Shown one piece after another: positions 1 to 12,080 of a stretch of DNA of 64,000 bases (positions are counted from its first letter, which is position 1; each line of letters begins with the position of its first letter). The DNA is from Acanthococcus lagerstroemiae (taxonomy: Eukaryota > Arthropoda > Insecta > Hemiptera > Eriococcidae). The stretch is taken from the NCBI GenBank assembly GCA_031841125.1, contig CM063107.1, positions 48,249,497 through 48,313,496 of the forward strand, given 5' to 3'. Both the position numbers and the translations under genes were made by a program. Under the pieces are notes generated by a model. The model made no database searches and had not been told where the DNA came from. It worked only from the letters and a program-made list of their open reading frames with translations.

Positions 1-2300
1 GAAGTAGAAAATTTTGAAGGGGGACATGTAAAATAAATATCGGAAAATAAGTGTCACCTCAGCGAATAATTATAACAAAATGACCGGTTTCTCCTAATCT
101 CTTGGTATTTACATATTAACTCCTAAAGAAGTCTGGTCTTTTTTTCTTCAAGGCCCTGGTCATGGGGGCCTAGGGAGGTGGCTCGTCCTAGTCATCTTTC
201 AGAGTTCGCAAATTGACAATTTCACATGTTCATTTGGCAAAGAATACGCCACTTTTTTTTGCTCAGCAGTTTGAAAATTTTCGATTTTTTCATTACTTCA
301 ATCCTAAGGAAATTTTTACTTCTCGCCCTGTCAGTAAATTTGTTTCGCTGCGGCCTTACTTTTCCCGGAAAACTTTTCTTTTCTCTCCAGCTAACCTGCC
401 GGAGGCCAAATAGGGCAAGTTTAATTAGAAGCGTTCTCTGTTACGTAGCACATACAAAACTGTCGCGATTTCCCCCATTTTTCTCTTTTTGTCTCTTAAT
501 TTTCCCTCGAGTTTTCTGTGTCGCTGCTCCCTCCCCCTCCCGGTCAAAGATGGTAAATGCAGGTAATGAGCGAGTGAAATGTAGCGATATTCGGCGAGCG
601 CGAGTTTCACACCTACGGGCGTAATTTAATAAAAACTTGGCAAAGCATGTGTAATTTAGTCGTTAATTAAATCGTTCGCCGAGCTTTAAAAACAAATCGG
701 GCAGCGGCTTCTCGCGCAGACGAAAAACGAGAAGGGACTGGCTGGCATGCGAGGAGGCCAATATATATATGTATATAGTACGCGTGTAGGCTAAAATATA
801 GGAACCTATATAGGCCCTTTTCCTTTCTTCGCGAACAGGAAAACATTAAGTTTGGCTGGCGGGCTTCCGCTAGCGTGAGACAAACTTCGAAACTTTCAGA
901 ACTGCGTGCGTTTCCAAACTTAAGTTTTTTTTTCACGGATGCGGAAACGTATCGGTATTCGAGAACGGTTTGGTTCGTAGTTTCGAGCACTCAGTCTACT
1001 CCAAAGGGAAACAGAAAAAAATCGTCATTGAGAAACTGTCGTGTAGACCTCTAGACATCTCGAAATGTGTTCAGTCCAAGAGGAATCGTTTTTGACGTAT
1101 AAAGATACAACTAGTTACTAGATTGTAACTAAATTCTAGAATGTTGTGCTGAGGCAACTTAAGGCTTGACTCAGCTGATTTTCAGTTGGGACTGGATGTA
1201 GCAGCTCTATTTGTAGAATGGTTTTGGTATATGGACGTGAAGAAATTTGGTCTTTCCGGTCGCAGAAGTGCGGTACACCGACCAGACGATTCGTTTAACT
1301 GAAATAAATAATGTAACTTACACATACGCGTTTAGATATTACAGATTACGTGACGCGCGGCAAGGAAAATCGACACAAATGCCGCGAACGTTCTATGAAT
1401 AATTCATTTGCGATGCGAAATATTCGAAGAATCGACTGTGTGTAATCGGTTCGCTATGTTTATTATAATACGCGGAAATTATTTCAAAATTTCGGGGTTG
1501 ATTACCGAGGCTAATAAATTTGATTACTAGATTGGTGTCCATGCTCAGACGGGATGCTCACCGAGTGTCGTGAAAGGTACGGAAGGCAAGATTCAAAAAC
1601 AGCTGCGTCAATGATCATAGAATTAACTCTTCACCAGTACTCCGTTGGCCATAATACAGATTTAGGTCGAGACTCATGTTTTTTGACTAAATCTATTTGA
1701 AATTGAATAATAATTAATGACTTGGAAAATACTGGTAGAAATCGTTCCAGTTTAGATTGGGGCACTTCGATGGCCTCAATGGGAAGACTACTTCATATAT
1801 CCCATTCGATGGACCATACGATATTGATTCGCTGGTATTTGTCGTGATTAAATCCAAATTTTTAATCCATTTTGGTATCCCTTCATTTTGAGGACTATCT
1901 TAACTTGGGGCTTGAAACATCCAAATCAGAGCTAGTACCTAATTATGGAATAGTAAAATTGTCATCAGGATGTTCCAAACTACTTCAGTTTCCATTTGGG
2001 CATAACTTCCAATCTCAGCTCTTACGTAATATAATACGCCATTTTGCAAAGAAGGGGAAAAAAATAGAAATTATTAATATACAGGCCTCAGATATCGATT
2101 GTAATATTTGATGCAGGTCATTTCTCCGAGGGGCGCGGGTAGAGTGTTTTCAAGATTCAGTGTCCACGGCTTAAATGAGTAATTTTTATATCTATTGTTT
2201 AGTAAATGTATATTGAATGGAGGAAATTGTACGAAAAAAGAAGAAAGATTAAATCAATTAATCGATTATTTCTTATCACAGCAATGCATGTTTAATGGAG
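1..2300. other. Unannotated non-coding stretch, partly CpG-containing unique sequence
   Basis: No recognisable gene. Open frames here are short and have no family signature. About 560-1470 differs in texture from the flanking AT-rich DNA: it has frequent CG dinucleotides and TAAT/ATTA motifs (for example around 640-670 and 1370-1460) and no visible repeat copies elsewhere in the window. This is compatible with conserved non-coding DNA, but only an alignment with a related genome would tell. 1500-2300 is plain AT-rich sequence; a 79-codon frame at 1872-2111 is not recognisable. Confidence 0.4.
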
Positions 2301-2315
2301 TGTAGGGGGAGAACA

Positions 2316-2560
2316 CAGTGGCGTATTCAGGGGGAGGGGTACAGGAGTACATTTTGTTGAAAATTATGAGAGAGTATAAACGACGAAATATTATTGTTCA
2401 CCCCCATCATCCCCTCCAAAAATATGGGAATAAATAAATGAATAATTTGAACACTATCTAGCAAGTTAGCAAAAAGGCACCTTTTGAAAGATTTCGGAGA
2501 CAAGATCTGCGTAATTTTTTTTTCTGGACTCAGCTTTCAGGCAGTAGAACTTTTTATGCT
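2316..2560 (+). mobile_element. hAT-type MITE remnant with CAGTGGCGTA left end
   Basis: The left end reads CAGTGGCGTATTCAGGGGGA, the terminal style of many hAT MITEs. The body around 2450-2520 (AACACTATCTAGCAAGTT ... GAGACAAGAT) matches a second diverged copy near 60970-61040, so this is a repeat family. No matching right terminus (RC of CAGTGGCG) or target duplication is visible, so the right boundary is approximate and the copy is probably truncated. Confidence 0.5.
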
Positions 2561-2879
2561 TTGTTATTTTTTGCCTGTCGACTAAAATTTTTATGGTCTT
2601 CCTGAAAAAACCTAGAAACATCAAGGGGGAAAATAATAGATTGTGGGGGGGTGTACATATTATTGGGTTTCACAATCAAAATAACTGGATGAATTGATCA
2701 ATAACACTGTTGCAACACAAAGAACCATCATTTCTGGCTGTATTCTTTCTATCTGTCCACCCCTCCCCCCAACGTTCTTAGTTTTTCCATAAATCGCCTT
2801 TTGCATGGCTAGAATCATAATTTCTGGTGTTTTTCGGAACAATTTTTGACCCTTGTAAAAATATCTAAAGAAGAAAAAA

Positions 2880-3300
2880 GGAATGAATACTTGTTTTCGG
2901 ACCAGAGTTTTTTCTGTAGATTTGGAATCAAGCCTTTAAATTTGGATACAGACCTTTTTCTTAGGTCGAGATGGTCCTTTTAAACCGAGAAAGGCGCAAC
3001 TTTACGAAGTTGTTTTGTATTTAGTTTTTCAAGATCTGAATTTTGACCTCTTCGGCATTCTGAAAGACATTTTGGAAGTGAAAAAGGCGTGTATCGAAAT
3101 TCTAAGATTAGATTCAAAATCTGTATGTAAAATTAGTCTAGAAACAATAGTCTTATGTTTTGTTTTGTATGTAATGTTTGAATTTCAGTATTTTTAGCTT
3201 TTCTGTGGCCATTTTGAAGGAAATTACTTCTGTCATAGTTTTAAGGTTAGATTCAGAATTGGCGTAGAAACGCGCTATTTTTTCGGTGGTGTTTGAATCG
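2880..3300. repeat. Diverged dispersed repeat, related to 62990-63540
   Basis: This AT-rich stretch repeatedly contains phrases of the type 'gattttgaatctgacct' and 'aaagacctttttc ... gaccttttaa'. The same phrases recur at 62990-63540. Both look like very old, internally repetitive copies of one sequence. No ORF is recognised and the boundaries are approximate. Confidence 0.35.
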
Positions 3301-3549
3301 TATGATTGGGCTTTCCTTGGTATGAAAAGACAATTCGAGCCCAAATACGATTAGTGGTCTCGGAACAGGGAAATACAGGGAAACATGGTCCACCCGGAAA
3401 TATTGAGAAGAGGTTGTATAAAGTATCATTCGAACCGTTTTCTTCCCACGACAAAAACAATTCAAAATAATTTTTGAGACGATTGTTCCTTATTTTTCCA
3501 ACCTAAACCTAAATGAGTGGAAATGCAGTAAGAATTTTAAAGGTATCTG

Positions 3550-3602
3550 CGTCATGTCGCAGATGGATCTGCAACCACGGGGGAGCATTTTCATGTCTCG
3601 AT
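3550..3602 (+). repeat. Short fragment of the 25-kb foldback element
   Basis: The segment with TCTGCAACCACGGG followed by AGCATTTTCATGTCT matches the arm of the foldback element at 25018-25402 (about 25125-25170, and the inverted arm at 25250-25300). It stops just before the hAT element's target duplication at 3614. It shows that the foldback is a dispersed family and not a local accident. Confidence 0.6.
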
Positions 3603-3613
3603 TTTAATATAGA

Positions 3614-3621
3614 CTTATCAG
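3614..3621 (+). repeat. Left 8-bp target-site duplication of hAT element
   Basis: CTTATCAG immediately precedes the left TIR at 3622. It is repeated perfectly at 4420-4427 directly after the right TIR. Eight base pairs is the diagnostic duplication length for hAT transposition. Confidence 0.93.
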
Positions 3622-4419
3622 TAGAGCTAGGATTCCTTGGCATTTGCCGGTTGAGTTTGCAGAGGCGCCGGTGAATAGGAATGAAACAGACATCCATTTC
3701 AGAGTAGTAGGGACCCAGGAAATAAATTTTATTTCACCGAAAACTGCCGAAAATGGGTATGTGAGTTGCCGGACGACTGTCAGCAGATACAGAAGCTCAA
3801 AACACTGCTTCTCAGTTCTTCCAGTCGTTTGTTTTCGGATCTCGCTTTCATCCATACCTTCGTGGCATTTCTACCGGATGTTATCCAGAAACTCGAAACA
3901 AGGGGTCTTCCACTTCATGAGCAGCTCCAAATAGTGCATGAAGTTCGTTCGAAAATCAATCAAATTCCAGGTTCACGCGGATTAATTCTGAGAAGGAAAG
4001 CAGAAAATATATTCGCGAAAAATGTTAGACTGAGTACTTTGGAAGAACTGAACGTTTCTCTAATTGAGGGCACCGCGCCTCCATCTACCTCCGCCCAAAA
4101 CCCTACATTGCTAAGCGTTTTTACCTGGACTTCAGTGATATCTGTCGATATCGAACGTTCTTTTTCGGACTACCAGTACATCCTCAACGATCGTAGACAC
4201 AGCTTCACCCAAGAAAATCTCGAAAAACATTTGATTTTCCTCTACAATAAACGATTTTTGTAATACTATGTTTCGGAACGCTTCAAAACTTTTTTTATTT
4301 ATTTTGACGATTCTTCGTAAGGTTAGAAAAGAACAATGTAGTAATTTGCCAAAAATTGCCGAAATTAAAGTTTTTATTGCCGAATTTCCATTTTTTCTTG
4401 CCGAAAAGTCCTAGCTCTA
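3622..4419 (+). mobile_element. Complete non-autonomous hAT transposon (798 bp)
   Basis: The element is bounded by inverted TAGAGCTAGGA termini (left 3622-3632, right 4409-4419) and perfect 8-bp direct repeats CTTATCAG on both sides, so both boundaries are exact. It carries an open frame matching the hAT transposase C-terminal dimerisation region but lacks the upstream catalytic part. It is therefore an internal-deletion derivative mobilised in trans. The termini also carry sub-terminal GCCGAAA/TTGCCGA motifs (around 3643-3650 and 4345-4405) that could be transposase-binding sites. The near-intact ends imply fairly recent insertion. Confidence 0.93.
3685..4263 (+). pseudogene. hAT transposase, C-terminal dimerisation-domain fragment
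   Basis: The open frame runs from a stop at 3682-3684 to a TAA at 4261-4263, about 192 codons with no interruption. The last about 45 residues match the hAT family dimerisation region, including VISVDIERSFSDYQYIL, DRRHSFTQENL and EKHLIFLYNKRF. The pattern S-V-D-x-E-R-S-F-S is the family signature. The N-terminal BED zinc finger and the first two catalytic acidic blocks of a full transposase (usually 500-700 residues) are missing, so the product could not catalyse transposition. No ATG lies near the start of homology; the first plausible non-ATG is TTG at 3766. It is nested wholly inside the 798-bp hAT element. The intact frame suggests either youth or a retained dimerisation or repressor role, which is speculative. 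Confidence 0.85.
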
Positions 4420-4427
4420 CTTATCAG
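4420..4427 (+). repeat. Right 8-bp target-site duplication of hAT element
   Basis: CTTATCAG is identical to 3614-3621. Confidence 0.93.
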
Positions 4428-4489
4428 TAATCGAGGTTAATATCGACTTCTGAGTAATGGATTATAATTAGGATGCAAAAGCATATGAA

Positions 4490-4980
4490 ATGTAAGAAGA
4501 AATTCCATGGAAATTTCTATTAAATACTGAAGATGGCTAGAAGAAATGAAAATTTCCATCGAAATGTGAAAAACTGAATTGAATTGTGAACTGACTTGTG
4601 ACCATAACGAGCTAAATTGTACGGATTGGCTTCTCGCAATACGCACCACTGAACTAAACTCCGAATTGAACTGTGAATTGAATTGAATTGAATTGGAAAT
4701 TAGAAGAGGACAAGAGGAGAGAAAACTAGTAACCTCGTTCCTCGGGGAGGATCGGCAAAAAGCAAGCATCTTAACTCTCGGCTAGAAATATCCATGGAAG
4801 AGTTAACAAATAATTCGATCTGGCACTACTTTAATGAAAATAAAAAAAAGTCCATAAAAATTTCTATTAAATACTGTAGATGGCTAGAAGAAATGAAAAT
4901 TTCCATGGAAATTTGAACCACTGAATTGAATTGTAACCATCTGTGACCATGAAGAGCTAAATCATATGGATAGAAGTAAC
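4490..4980. repeat. Direct duplication, units about 365 bp apart
   Basis: AAATTTCTATTAAATACTG, GATGGCTAGAAGAAATGAAA and CTGAATTGAATTGT occur in the same order at about 4510-4620 and 4858-4975, with modest divergence. The gap contains GAATT-rich simple sequence near 4660-4695. It looks like a local tandem duplication. It is not coding; the minus-strand frame across 4437-4769 is a by-product of the simple repeat. Confidence 0.65.
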
Positions 4981-5180
4981 GCTCAAACAGTCTGCAGTCG
5001 TGTTGTTAGTAAAAATTTCCTTGGAAAATTTTTTTATTAGGGTAGAATCATGAGAGGTAACGCTCAAAAAGTAACACTTTTTTCGCTGATGTGCCAAAGC
5101 TCTCAATCAGCTGCTTCTTCTTTGTGATGCTTCAAAATAACGCTCAATAAGTAAAATTTTTTTTTGGGTTTATATGCCAA
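4980..5180. repeat. Copy of the dispersed TAACGCTC / GCAGTCTGCAG repeat
   Basis: The order TAACGCTCAA, then GTCTGCAGTCGTGTTGTTAG, then TTATTAGGGTA recurs in the array at 52640-53110 and at 63590-63740. The TAACGCTCAA motif itself recurs locally at about 4978, 5059 and 5140. Confidence 0.55.
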
Positions 5181-7000
5181 AGCAAAGATATGAACATGTC
5201 AAAAGGTCAAATCTGATTCAAAATCCCTGGTAGAACTGGTATAAAACAAGTTTCCATTTTAATGTCTTAAACTATTTTACAACGGTTGCAAATGGACCGT
5301 GAAAAACACCAAAAATAGCATACTTGGTCATTTCAAAAGCGAATTGCGGAAAGACTGGGGATATAGGGGAAAGTCGGACAACAGACTTGGAATCAGTTTT
5401 GAAAATACGTATGTAAAAGTGAATCCACTTCACCGACACTAAAAAAGATCGAAATTCGTTGTGCCGTGTAATCCTGTGTTTCTCATCACTGCTTGGAACG
5501 AAGAACCAGAATTCTCTTCAGCACCTGTTCCCCAACCCACATTGATGTAATAAACAAATTGTAAAAATTCACCACGATCATGAGGATTATATATATTAAC
5601 CCAATTCTCATGAACGTGTAGTAAGTTTTGTACATCTTTTACCTACACGACTCACGTTTTTGAAAAAATTTATGGTTCTGAGCTAATGATTGGTTCTTTA
5701 TAAGAATAAATAAAAAAAACCTTCAGCTTGACTTAGAATCGAGTGCGGGACAATTTTATTTGAAATATTTCCCCATAAATTTGATAATTCTCAATATTTT
5801 TACCAAAAATAAATTGTGGATGGTCGTTGAACCCCTAGGAACAATTTGTCTTAGTGACGGATGAGCAATTTTCCGTAATTTAATGAGGGACTGCTGGTTT
5901 TCATTTTCAGCAGTTGAACCTTCGTTCAAAAAAAAAAAATTCATGTCTTTCAAATTATTCTGGAAATGAAAAATTGAATGGGTAGAAAGGTACAAGAGAA
6001 CCAGAAATGAGAAAGAGATGGCGAACCAAATTAATGAACATATAACGGACGTACTAGAAGATGTGGCTGAAATGACAGAAATAATAATAATGATGACCAG
6101 TTTGCGAAGGTTACCACATAAAGCCTGCAAAACAGTTTCGTAGTTTTTTATATTTTTCGATAGATGACATTATAAGCGTGAATAATCGATCTGGTGTGGG
6201 AGGGGGGATGGAGGGGCTGACACATGTCGAAATAATGCTGAACTTTCGCTTGTATAACTTTTCAGTCTACTTGGGGGGGGGGGGGCTAAATGCCCAAACA
6301 AACCGTTTTATATTTGTGCTTACATTTGTCTTTATCAGGTTTTCTGGGGTACAAAAGGCTGAAGATCTAATAACTGGATAAAAAAGCGAACCAATGTTGA
6401 CCGTTACAAAATTATTAATAAGAGCAGGAAAGCAAACTGAGTAAAGCCAATGTTATTTATTTTCTGTTTTTAAGGTTGCCAAAAATTTCAATTTTCCTAC
6501 GAATTTAGTGTATTATTTTACAAAATTAGTTGCCGTAGACACATTGTAATTACAGAACCGATATAATTGGAGGGAAGTTCATGAACATGACTTCTTCAGT
6601 GGCATTGACAGAAATGAATAGCTTTAAAGGAAAGAAAAAGACCTCTGAAATTACAGAAATTCAGGCTCTCAGAAAGGTTTCCGTGTTTGCCACTCGCTCT
6701 GGTATTCTATTTCCTTCCCAAGCTCGATTACCTTTTCCCCTTTATTTCAAACCGTATCTTTCAGTTCTCCGAATTTCCGGCTCATCAGGGTATCGCCCTC
6801 TCACTCACGATAGTGTTCAAGGTGGTGAACAGGGTGGGCCTTTCCGCTCACGGCTTGGCTAGGGGTGGAAAGATGCAAATGCATCCCGGCCCTTTCGAAC
6901 TATTGTGGCCTTGTAGGCCCTTTTTGTCGCAATCCACAACATCACTGAAATTTTTTTTTGATTTGTTGACAGAGCCCCTTACCTTTTTCATCCCGAGAAT
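5181..7000. other. No supported feature
   Basis: AT-rich sequence without recognisable domains. A 124-codon minus frame at 5756-6130 is low complexity and matches nothing known to me. A G-run lies at about 6273-6285. Nothing else stands out. Confidence 0.4.
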
Positions 7001-7800
7001 TTAATCGCCAGGCCGTGTCTGGGCCTTTCTGTCTGTTTATTTATATTTTATGCCGTACTGTACCCGCATTCCGACGAAAGTTGGATTCCACGAATGCGTT
7101 TTCTGAACCAGTCCCGAAGATTTCTTTCCCCTCAAGTATTCCGATAATCACGGCCAAATCCTAGAGTAATGATGTTTTAAAACGTCGTCTGAACATAAAT
7201 AACGCTTCTGTTTATTTAATTGACGTATTCATGATATAAGACGTCTTAAGATAACGCAGCTGATGATAGTGCAGTTAAGAGCCAGCCATCTACAAGCCTT
7301 ATCACATTACGAAGCTAAAACCGAAGAAGGGAAAAAAGTGCATTCGAAATAAATATGTAAATTGCGGTTTACGGACGTAATAACAAGGAGAAGAGGGGAA
7401 GTGTCGTCGTCAGTTATTATACGCTGTCGGAATAATCAGTTGTATTTATATATAAACCTAGTCGAGATCGAGTAGCACCGGTATTTAAAGCTTTTCTAAG
7501 TGGCTTTTCAGAAATGAAAATGTGGTTTTAATTGCGAGAATAACCCGCACCGTCGTATAATTGCGTCGTAGGCAATAGTAAAACTATACCAGTATGAGAT
7601 GGTTTGTTCATTTATCGACGAGGCAGATAATCGAGAATTACATTACCGCGTATAACTACACGGAATTTTGCATTTTTCTTGTATCGTGAACTGACCTAAG
7701 GTGACAGTGAGGTTTTATGTGTCTACCGCAATGACAACGCTGAGGGCGGATTGGAGTAGGATATTTTCGAACGGCCTCCTTTTCTATCATGAATCACAGA
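7000..7800. other. CpG/TAAT-rich unique island (candidate conserved non-coding DNA)
   Basis: The texture here differs from neighbouring repeats. CG dinucleotides are frequent and there is a dense set of AT-rich homeodomain-like cores (TAATTG, TTTAATTG, ATAATTG) around 7200-7640. There are no open frames of note and no second copy in the window. Confidence 0.3.
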
Positions 7801-8484
7801 TAACTAACTACTAGGGTAGACCAAAGAAACAGTTTTGCAAAAAAGTTGAGAGCCCCTATTAGTCTAGGCAATAAAGACATAAACGTGAGGGGAAAAAATA
7901 TTTTTTGGGAACAAAGGGGATTTTATTGGAATATGTAGGGAACCCCCTGCAATACAACATATAAAAAATCCCATTGTAAACCCTGTGCTTCCCCTTTTTT
8001 AGGGGACTAGAACGTCTAAAATTTCAGTTTTTCGTGAATATCTCATCAAAACGCGATCCAAATGGAAAATATTTCAAACAAAAATTATTCCTAGTAAAAT
8101 TTTCTATTAAATGGTGTACATATGGGGGAGAGTGGTGTACTATGGACCTGTTGTATCATGGTTTTCACAGCTGTGAGGTGACGTGAAATGAAACAAATGA
8201 CCGTGCGTGACGTTGTATACATACCTGGCAACATTGCAAGGTGTAAATAAACAATTCGAAGAAATATACTGTAAAATGCGGAAATTCTGATAAAAGTTAC
8301 GTGTTTTACTTTTTTAACGAGTGTAATTCATTTCGCATCACAGATTGTTAATTTCGATTATATTTTGATGCACGGAGAGGTGTAGTTTCAGGTGGTAAGT
8401 GGTATCTGACAGTTCATTCAAGAAAAAACAGTGTTATGTGTCTTTTAAAAGTGAAAATCAAAAAATAGATACCTAGTGTACCTG

Positions 8485-8690
8485 CAGGGTGTCCGTTCTC
8501 TGGAAAATCTGACAAACCTGGAAAAGTCAGGGAATTTTGTCCGTCTGGAAAAGTCAGGGAAAAGTAAGGGAATTTTGGAATTTTCCACATTTTTCACCTG
8601 AAAGTCAGGGAATTTTGTAAAAAATAATCGACTGCGAAATCCAGGGAATTTTGTAAAAAAAAATCGACTGCGAAATTCTGTAGTATTTCA
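8485..8690 (+). mobile_element. CAGGGT-ended MITE copy with AAAAGTCAGGGAATTTT body
   Basis: It begins CAGGGTGTCCG and continues with repeated CTGGAAAAGTCAGGGAATTTTG phrases. The same body style occurs at 23532-23925, about 30500-30790, 32073-32200 and 46565-46680. The complete copy at 23532 shows these are TIR elements. The right end of this copy is not identified. Confidence 0.5.
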
Positions 8691-8799
8691 AACAGATTTC
8701 ACCCTATTACTTATAAACAAAATTTTCCTATCTTTTTTCTTTCGTAGGAGAAGGGCGTCGGTAATACAACCCACTCTCCATTGCAGTAGTAGATACAGA

Positions 8800-9640
8800 G
8801 TGTGTTGGTGTGATGAAATCGTTTTCATGGTATTCGTTTTGCATCTATATCTTTCTATTAAGGCTGCTATATATACACTTAACGTATTTCAGATTTCGTA
8901 TTTCGTGCCTTTTCACGAACCATTTCACGAAAAATATGACCAGGGAAAATTATTTTATGTTTCGACATATTTTTCCTATTGATTCATATTGTAGGGAATA
9001 TCCATCATATCTTTATAATTCATGTAATATGCAGTCAATTGGACCCAACTTGATTGGACATATTTTCCTATTAAAAGCATAAATATAAATGCATATTTGT
9101 ATTATTTTCCTCGGTTTTTGGGCATATTTTGGGAATATTTGGCCATTTTGGAGAACTTTTCGAGAATATTTCTACTTTTCTGCTGGAAAACAATAAAAGC
9201 ATCTGAAAATTCGATAGGAAATGAAATGACAGAAACTGGCCGGTTGTACATTAGCGCTCCTACATTTTTTCATGGTTCAAATCCGAATGTGGATGTGAAG
9301 TTGTACTTCTGAATTATGTTATCTGTGGCATGTGTTGATTTCCTTATCTGTGATGGACTAAGTTTTTGTGTTTGTAATTTTTGACCATAGACATGGTGTC
9401 ATAATAATTATTCAGCTTGAAAAGTACTGCATTTTGATACCCATATTGTGTTACTGAATATTTTGAGCATATTTTCCACGTGAGGGAGTATTTTGACATA
9501 TTTTGGCCTTTTTTTGGGAATATTATATGCGCATATTTCACTGTTTTTAGGACATAAAATAATTTCCCCTGAATATGACGAAAAGCGAACCAATCCCTAT
9601 ACACTTCTCCCAACATCAGCTGTTTCGTGTTTCGCGTTTT
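8800..9640. repeat. Inverted-repeat region rich in ATATTTT motifs
   Basis: An arm at about 8931-8965 (AATATGACCAGGGAAAATT then ATTTTATG) is inverted at about 9550-9585 (CATAAAATAATTTCCCCTG then AATATGACG). The interior repeats ATATTTT/AATATTTGG phrases on both strands. This could be an old foldback or TIR element. No flanking duplication is visible. Confidence 0.4.
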
Positions 9641-9880
9641 CATCTCATCCTGTTCGCGAGAATTTGAAAATCGGCGCGAAAAGATGCGAAAATGAAAAAA
9701 ATATTCGGTCTAGTTCCTTTCCTCAGTGCAAAGATTATTTTGAGAAAGTCGTAATGAAACAGAAATTTGAAAACCAATGAATTGACTTTCTGGGACATCC
9801 TGCCATCGGGTTTTGCTTTGGTTCCCTTCTCCTTCGCAAATGTAGATAAGTGTGAATGAAAGGGACTTCCGAGATTTTGG

Positions 9881-9888
9881 GGGAAGAG
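9881..9888 (+). repeat. Left 8-bp TSD of hAT MITE
   Basis: GGGAAGAG, repeated perfectly at 10049-10056. Confidence 0.88.
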
Positions 9889-10048
9889 CAGTGGCCAGCT
9901 AGGATTTTCTCCAAAGGGGGGAGGGGGCAAAATAAGATTTTCAAGGGAGGAAAAGTCGAAAACTGAGGTTTTTTTTTTTAAATCGCCAATATTAGAAAAC
10001 TATGCAAAAATATTGGGGGGCACGTGCCCCCCTGACGATACGTCGCTG
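9889..10048. mobile_element. hAT-type MITE, 160 bp
   Basis: The left end is CAGTGGCCAGCTAGG and the right end is CGACGATACGTCGCTG-like (reverse complement CAGCGACGTATCGTCAGG). A G-rich stretch near 9916-9927 and a GGGGGGCACGTGCCCCCC palindrome near 10015-10032 lie inside. Perfect 8-bp duplications GGGAAGAG flank it on both sides, which fixes the boundaries. No coding capacity, so it would depend on a hAT transposase in trans. Confidence 0.88.
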
Positions 10049-10056
10049 GGGAAGAG
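10049..10056 (+). repeat. Right 8-bp TSD of hAT MITE
   Basis: GGGAAGAG, identical to 9881-9888. Confidence 0.88.
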
Positions 10057-10436
10057 TAATTAATCCACAAAATGTGAAAAATCTGAAGACCGCATAATAA
10101 TTATTACCGCGTTACAAAAGAGTCCAATGTTCTCAAATATATGACCTTTATTGTATCTGTCGATATTCTTCAATTGAAGCCTCTTCCGCCTCCCCTGGTG
10201 CCATAATTTTCCAGATCCTAACCTTTTTACTTTCATAGCATTTGTCGTTAAATATGCTGCAGCTTTTTCACCTGAGTTCCAGAATTCATTTTAATAGTCA
10301 TGTTTCCTCCCCCTAAACCATTCAGTCTCCACGAGGGAGGGGCTAATTCCGGCTACTCTAGTTTTCCTCAAGTTCCAAATTCTTTACGAGATTCTGAAGT
10401 CAATTTTTTGGACAGGATAGCCAACCAAGCTCTGAG

Positions 10437-10600
10437 TCGCTGATTTCGAATATTGCCTCAGATTTTTATCCGACCCCTTCCAGAGCACTGTCGTAATACG
10501 AATTCAGCTTCTCCGGCGAAAAATTGCACGAAGCATCGAAATAGGGGTGATTTTGTGTCGCTGATTTCGAATATCGCCGCCGATTTTTAATCTGGACCAA
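10437..10600. repeat. Short tandem duplication, about 120-bp period
   Basis: TCGCTGATTTCGAATATTGCC at 10437 recurs as TCGCTGATTTCGAATATCGCC at about 10557, each followed by a GATTTTTA phrase. It is two partial units only. Confidence 0.55.
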
Positions 10601-10609
10601 ATTTAAGCT

Positions 10610-12080
10610 CCCGTGCTTTTTCAGTTGAGAAATTTTTACGACGTTATTTTCTATTAGCAACACTTTGAATGAATAAAACTGTATTTTTACCCTATTCGGT
10701 GGCTTTAATTAGAAAGTGTGAATTCCGAGTCAACCGTTGCTTAGCCTACGCTCTTGGTCGGTCGCACCAGGAGGGACAGGATCCAAAAATTACCCCTAAA
10801 ATCGAATACAGCGACCTCGAAAACCTATAAATCAATTTTAGAATTTTGTTCTTTCAGCCCCCCCCCCTTCACGGTCGGCATTAAATTACACGAAAAAAGA
10901 AAATCTATGAAGTCTTTAATTGACATTGCACCACGCTGCACCCTATAGAGCGCGTTTTCATTTCCATCATTAGATGTTTACACCCCCTCTGCCACAGATT
11001 CATAAGCACACGGTAGTAAAGAAAAAGTTTGTGGAGTGATTGACGATATTCGCTGCTCACGATGTTCGAAAAGGGCAATTTTTCCCCATGATTAGTGTTC
11101 TAACAATGGAAAGAGTTCTCATCATATTTTTTTAACGGACAGTGTATCACTATATGAATTGTATACATACCTATGTACTCGTGCTTAACTATCAGTCGAA
11201 AGCAAACACTTATTTATGATTCATTTTATTAATAATGCGGAGTATACGTACGAATTTTTGGCAAAACGATCGATAATTTTTTCAATAAGTAGGTATATCA
11301 CCATGAATGTCTTCTGATGCCAAGACCATCATTGCTGATGACCATTCATTCAGCATCGTATTTTGGAGCGGACTCTTAATAATGTTTTCGTTCTTCCCGT
11401 TTTCTTTTTTTCGTCCTGGGGGGAGGAGGGAGGCTTCTCCGCAGTAGCTCGGAGGGATTACAGCACCTCTGGATGTAGTATTTTTGAAATCTGAATAGAC
11501 AGTCGTTTTCATGCTTTTATTCGGTTTCTGTGGTCTGTAATGTTCAAAGTTCAAAAAATTATAGTTCCTACCTAAAATTCAACCGAGGTCATTGACCTTT
11601 GAATTTACATTTTCTCATTATTCTCAGTTTGTACTTAATTCATACATTAATGAGGATGAGTTTTTAGGGTTATAAACCATTTTTTTCTCGATCAAACTCA
11701 AAGTTTTGGGAGCTTCAAAGCAAAACTGCAGATTTTCTGATGAAAAATCTTACGTTAAATTTGATCCTCCGGTGGTTCCTCTAAATTGTTCAATATCCAA
11801 CACGTTTCGGCTGGTTGGTTAACCAAGAGGAGCAAATTTAGCAACTGGAAGCAGAGAATTTCAAATATCGCCCAATTTTGGGGTATCAAAATAAATCGAA
11901 GGGTGTATAAGTCAAAATTAAACGGCAGTCAAGTTTTCATTTACTATGCTATTTACCCTAACTTTGAGCTCTGTCTCCCTCTCCTTCCTCACTCCCTAAC
12001 CACCTGCTTTTCTATCTCTTCCTCGCGTACGAAAGAGTTGAACGTTGTAATCTGTAAATGCCTATAAGTCAGATTGTTTC
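10610..12080. other. No supported feature
   Basis: AT-rich, with a C-run at about 10858-10868. The frames at 10754-10948, 11282-11554 and 11786-12067 show no domain signature or codon-like composition. Confidence 0.4.

Noticed and set aside
1872..2111. 79-codon plus frame as host exon
   Set aside because: No domain, no good splice sites at its borders, AT-rich composition like its surroundings.
5756..6130. 124-codon minus frame
   Set aside because: Ile- and Ser-rich low-complexity start, no family resemblance, AT-rich context.
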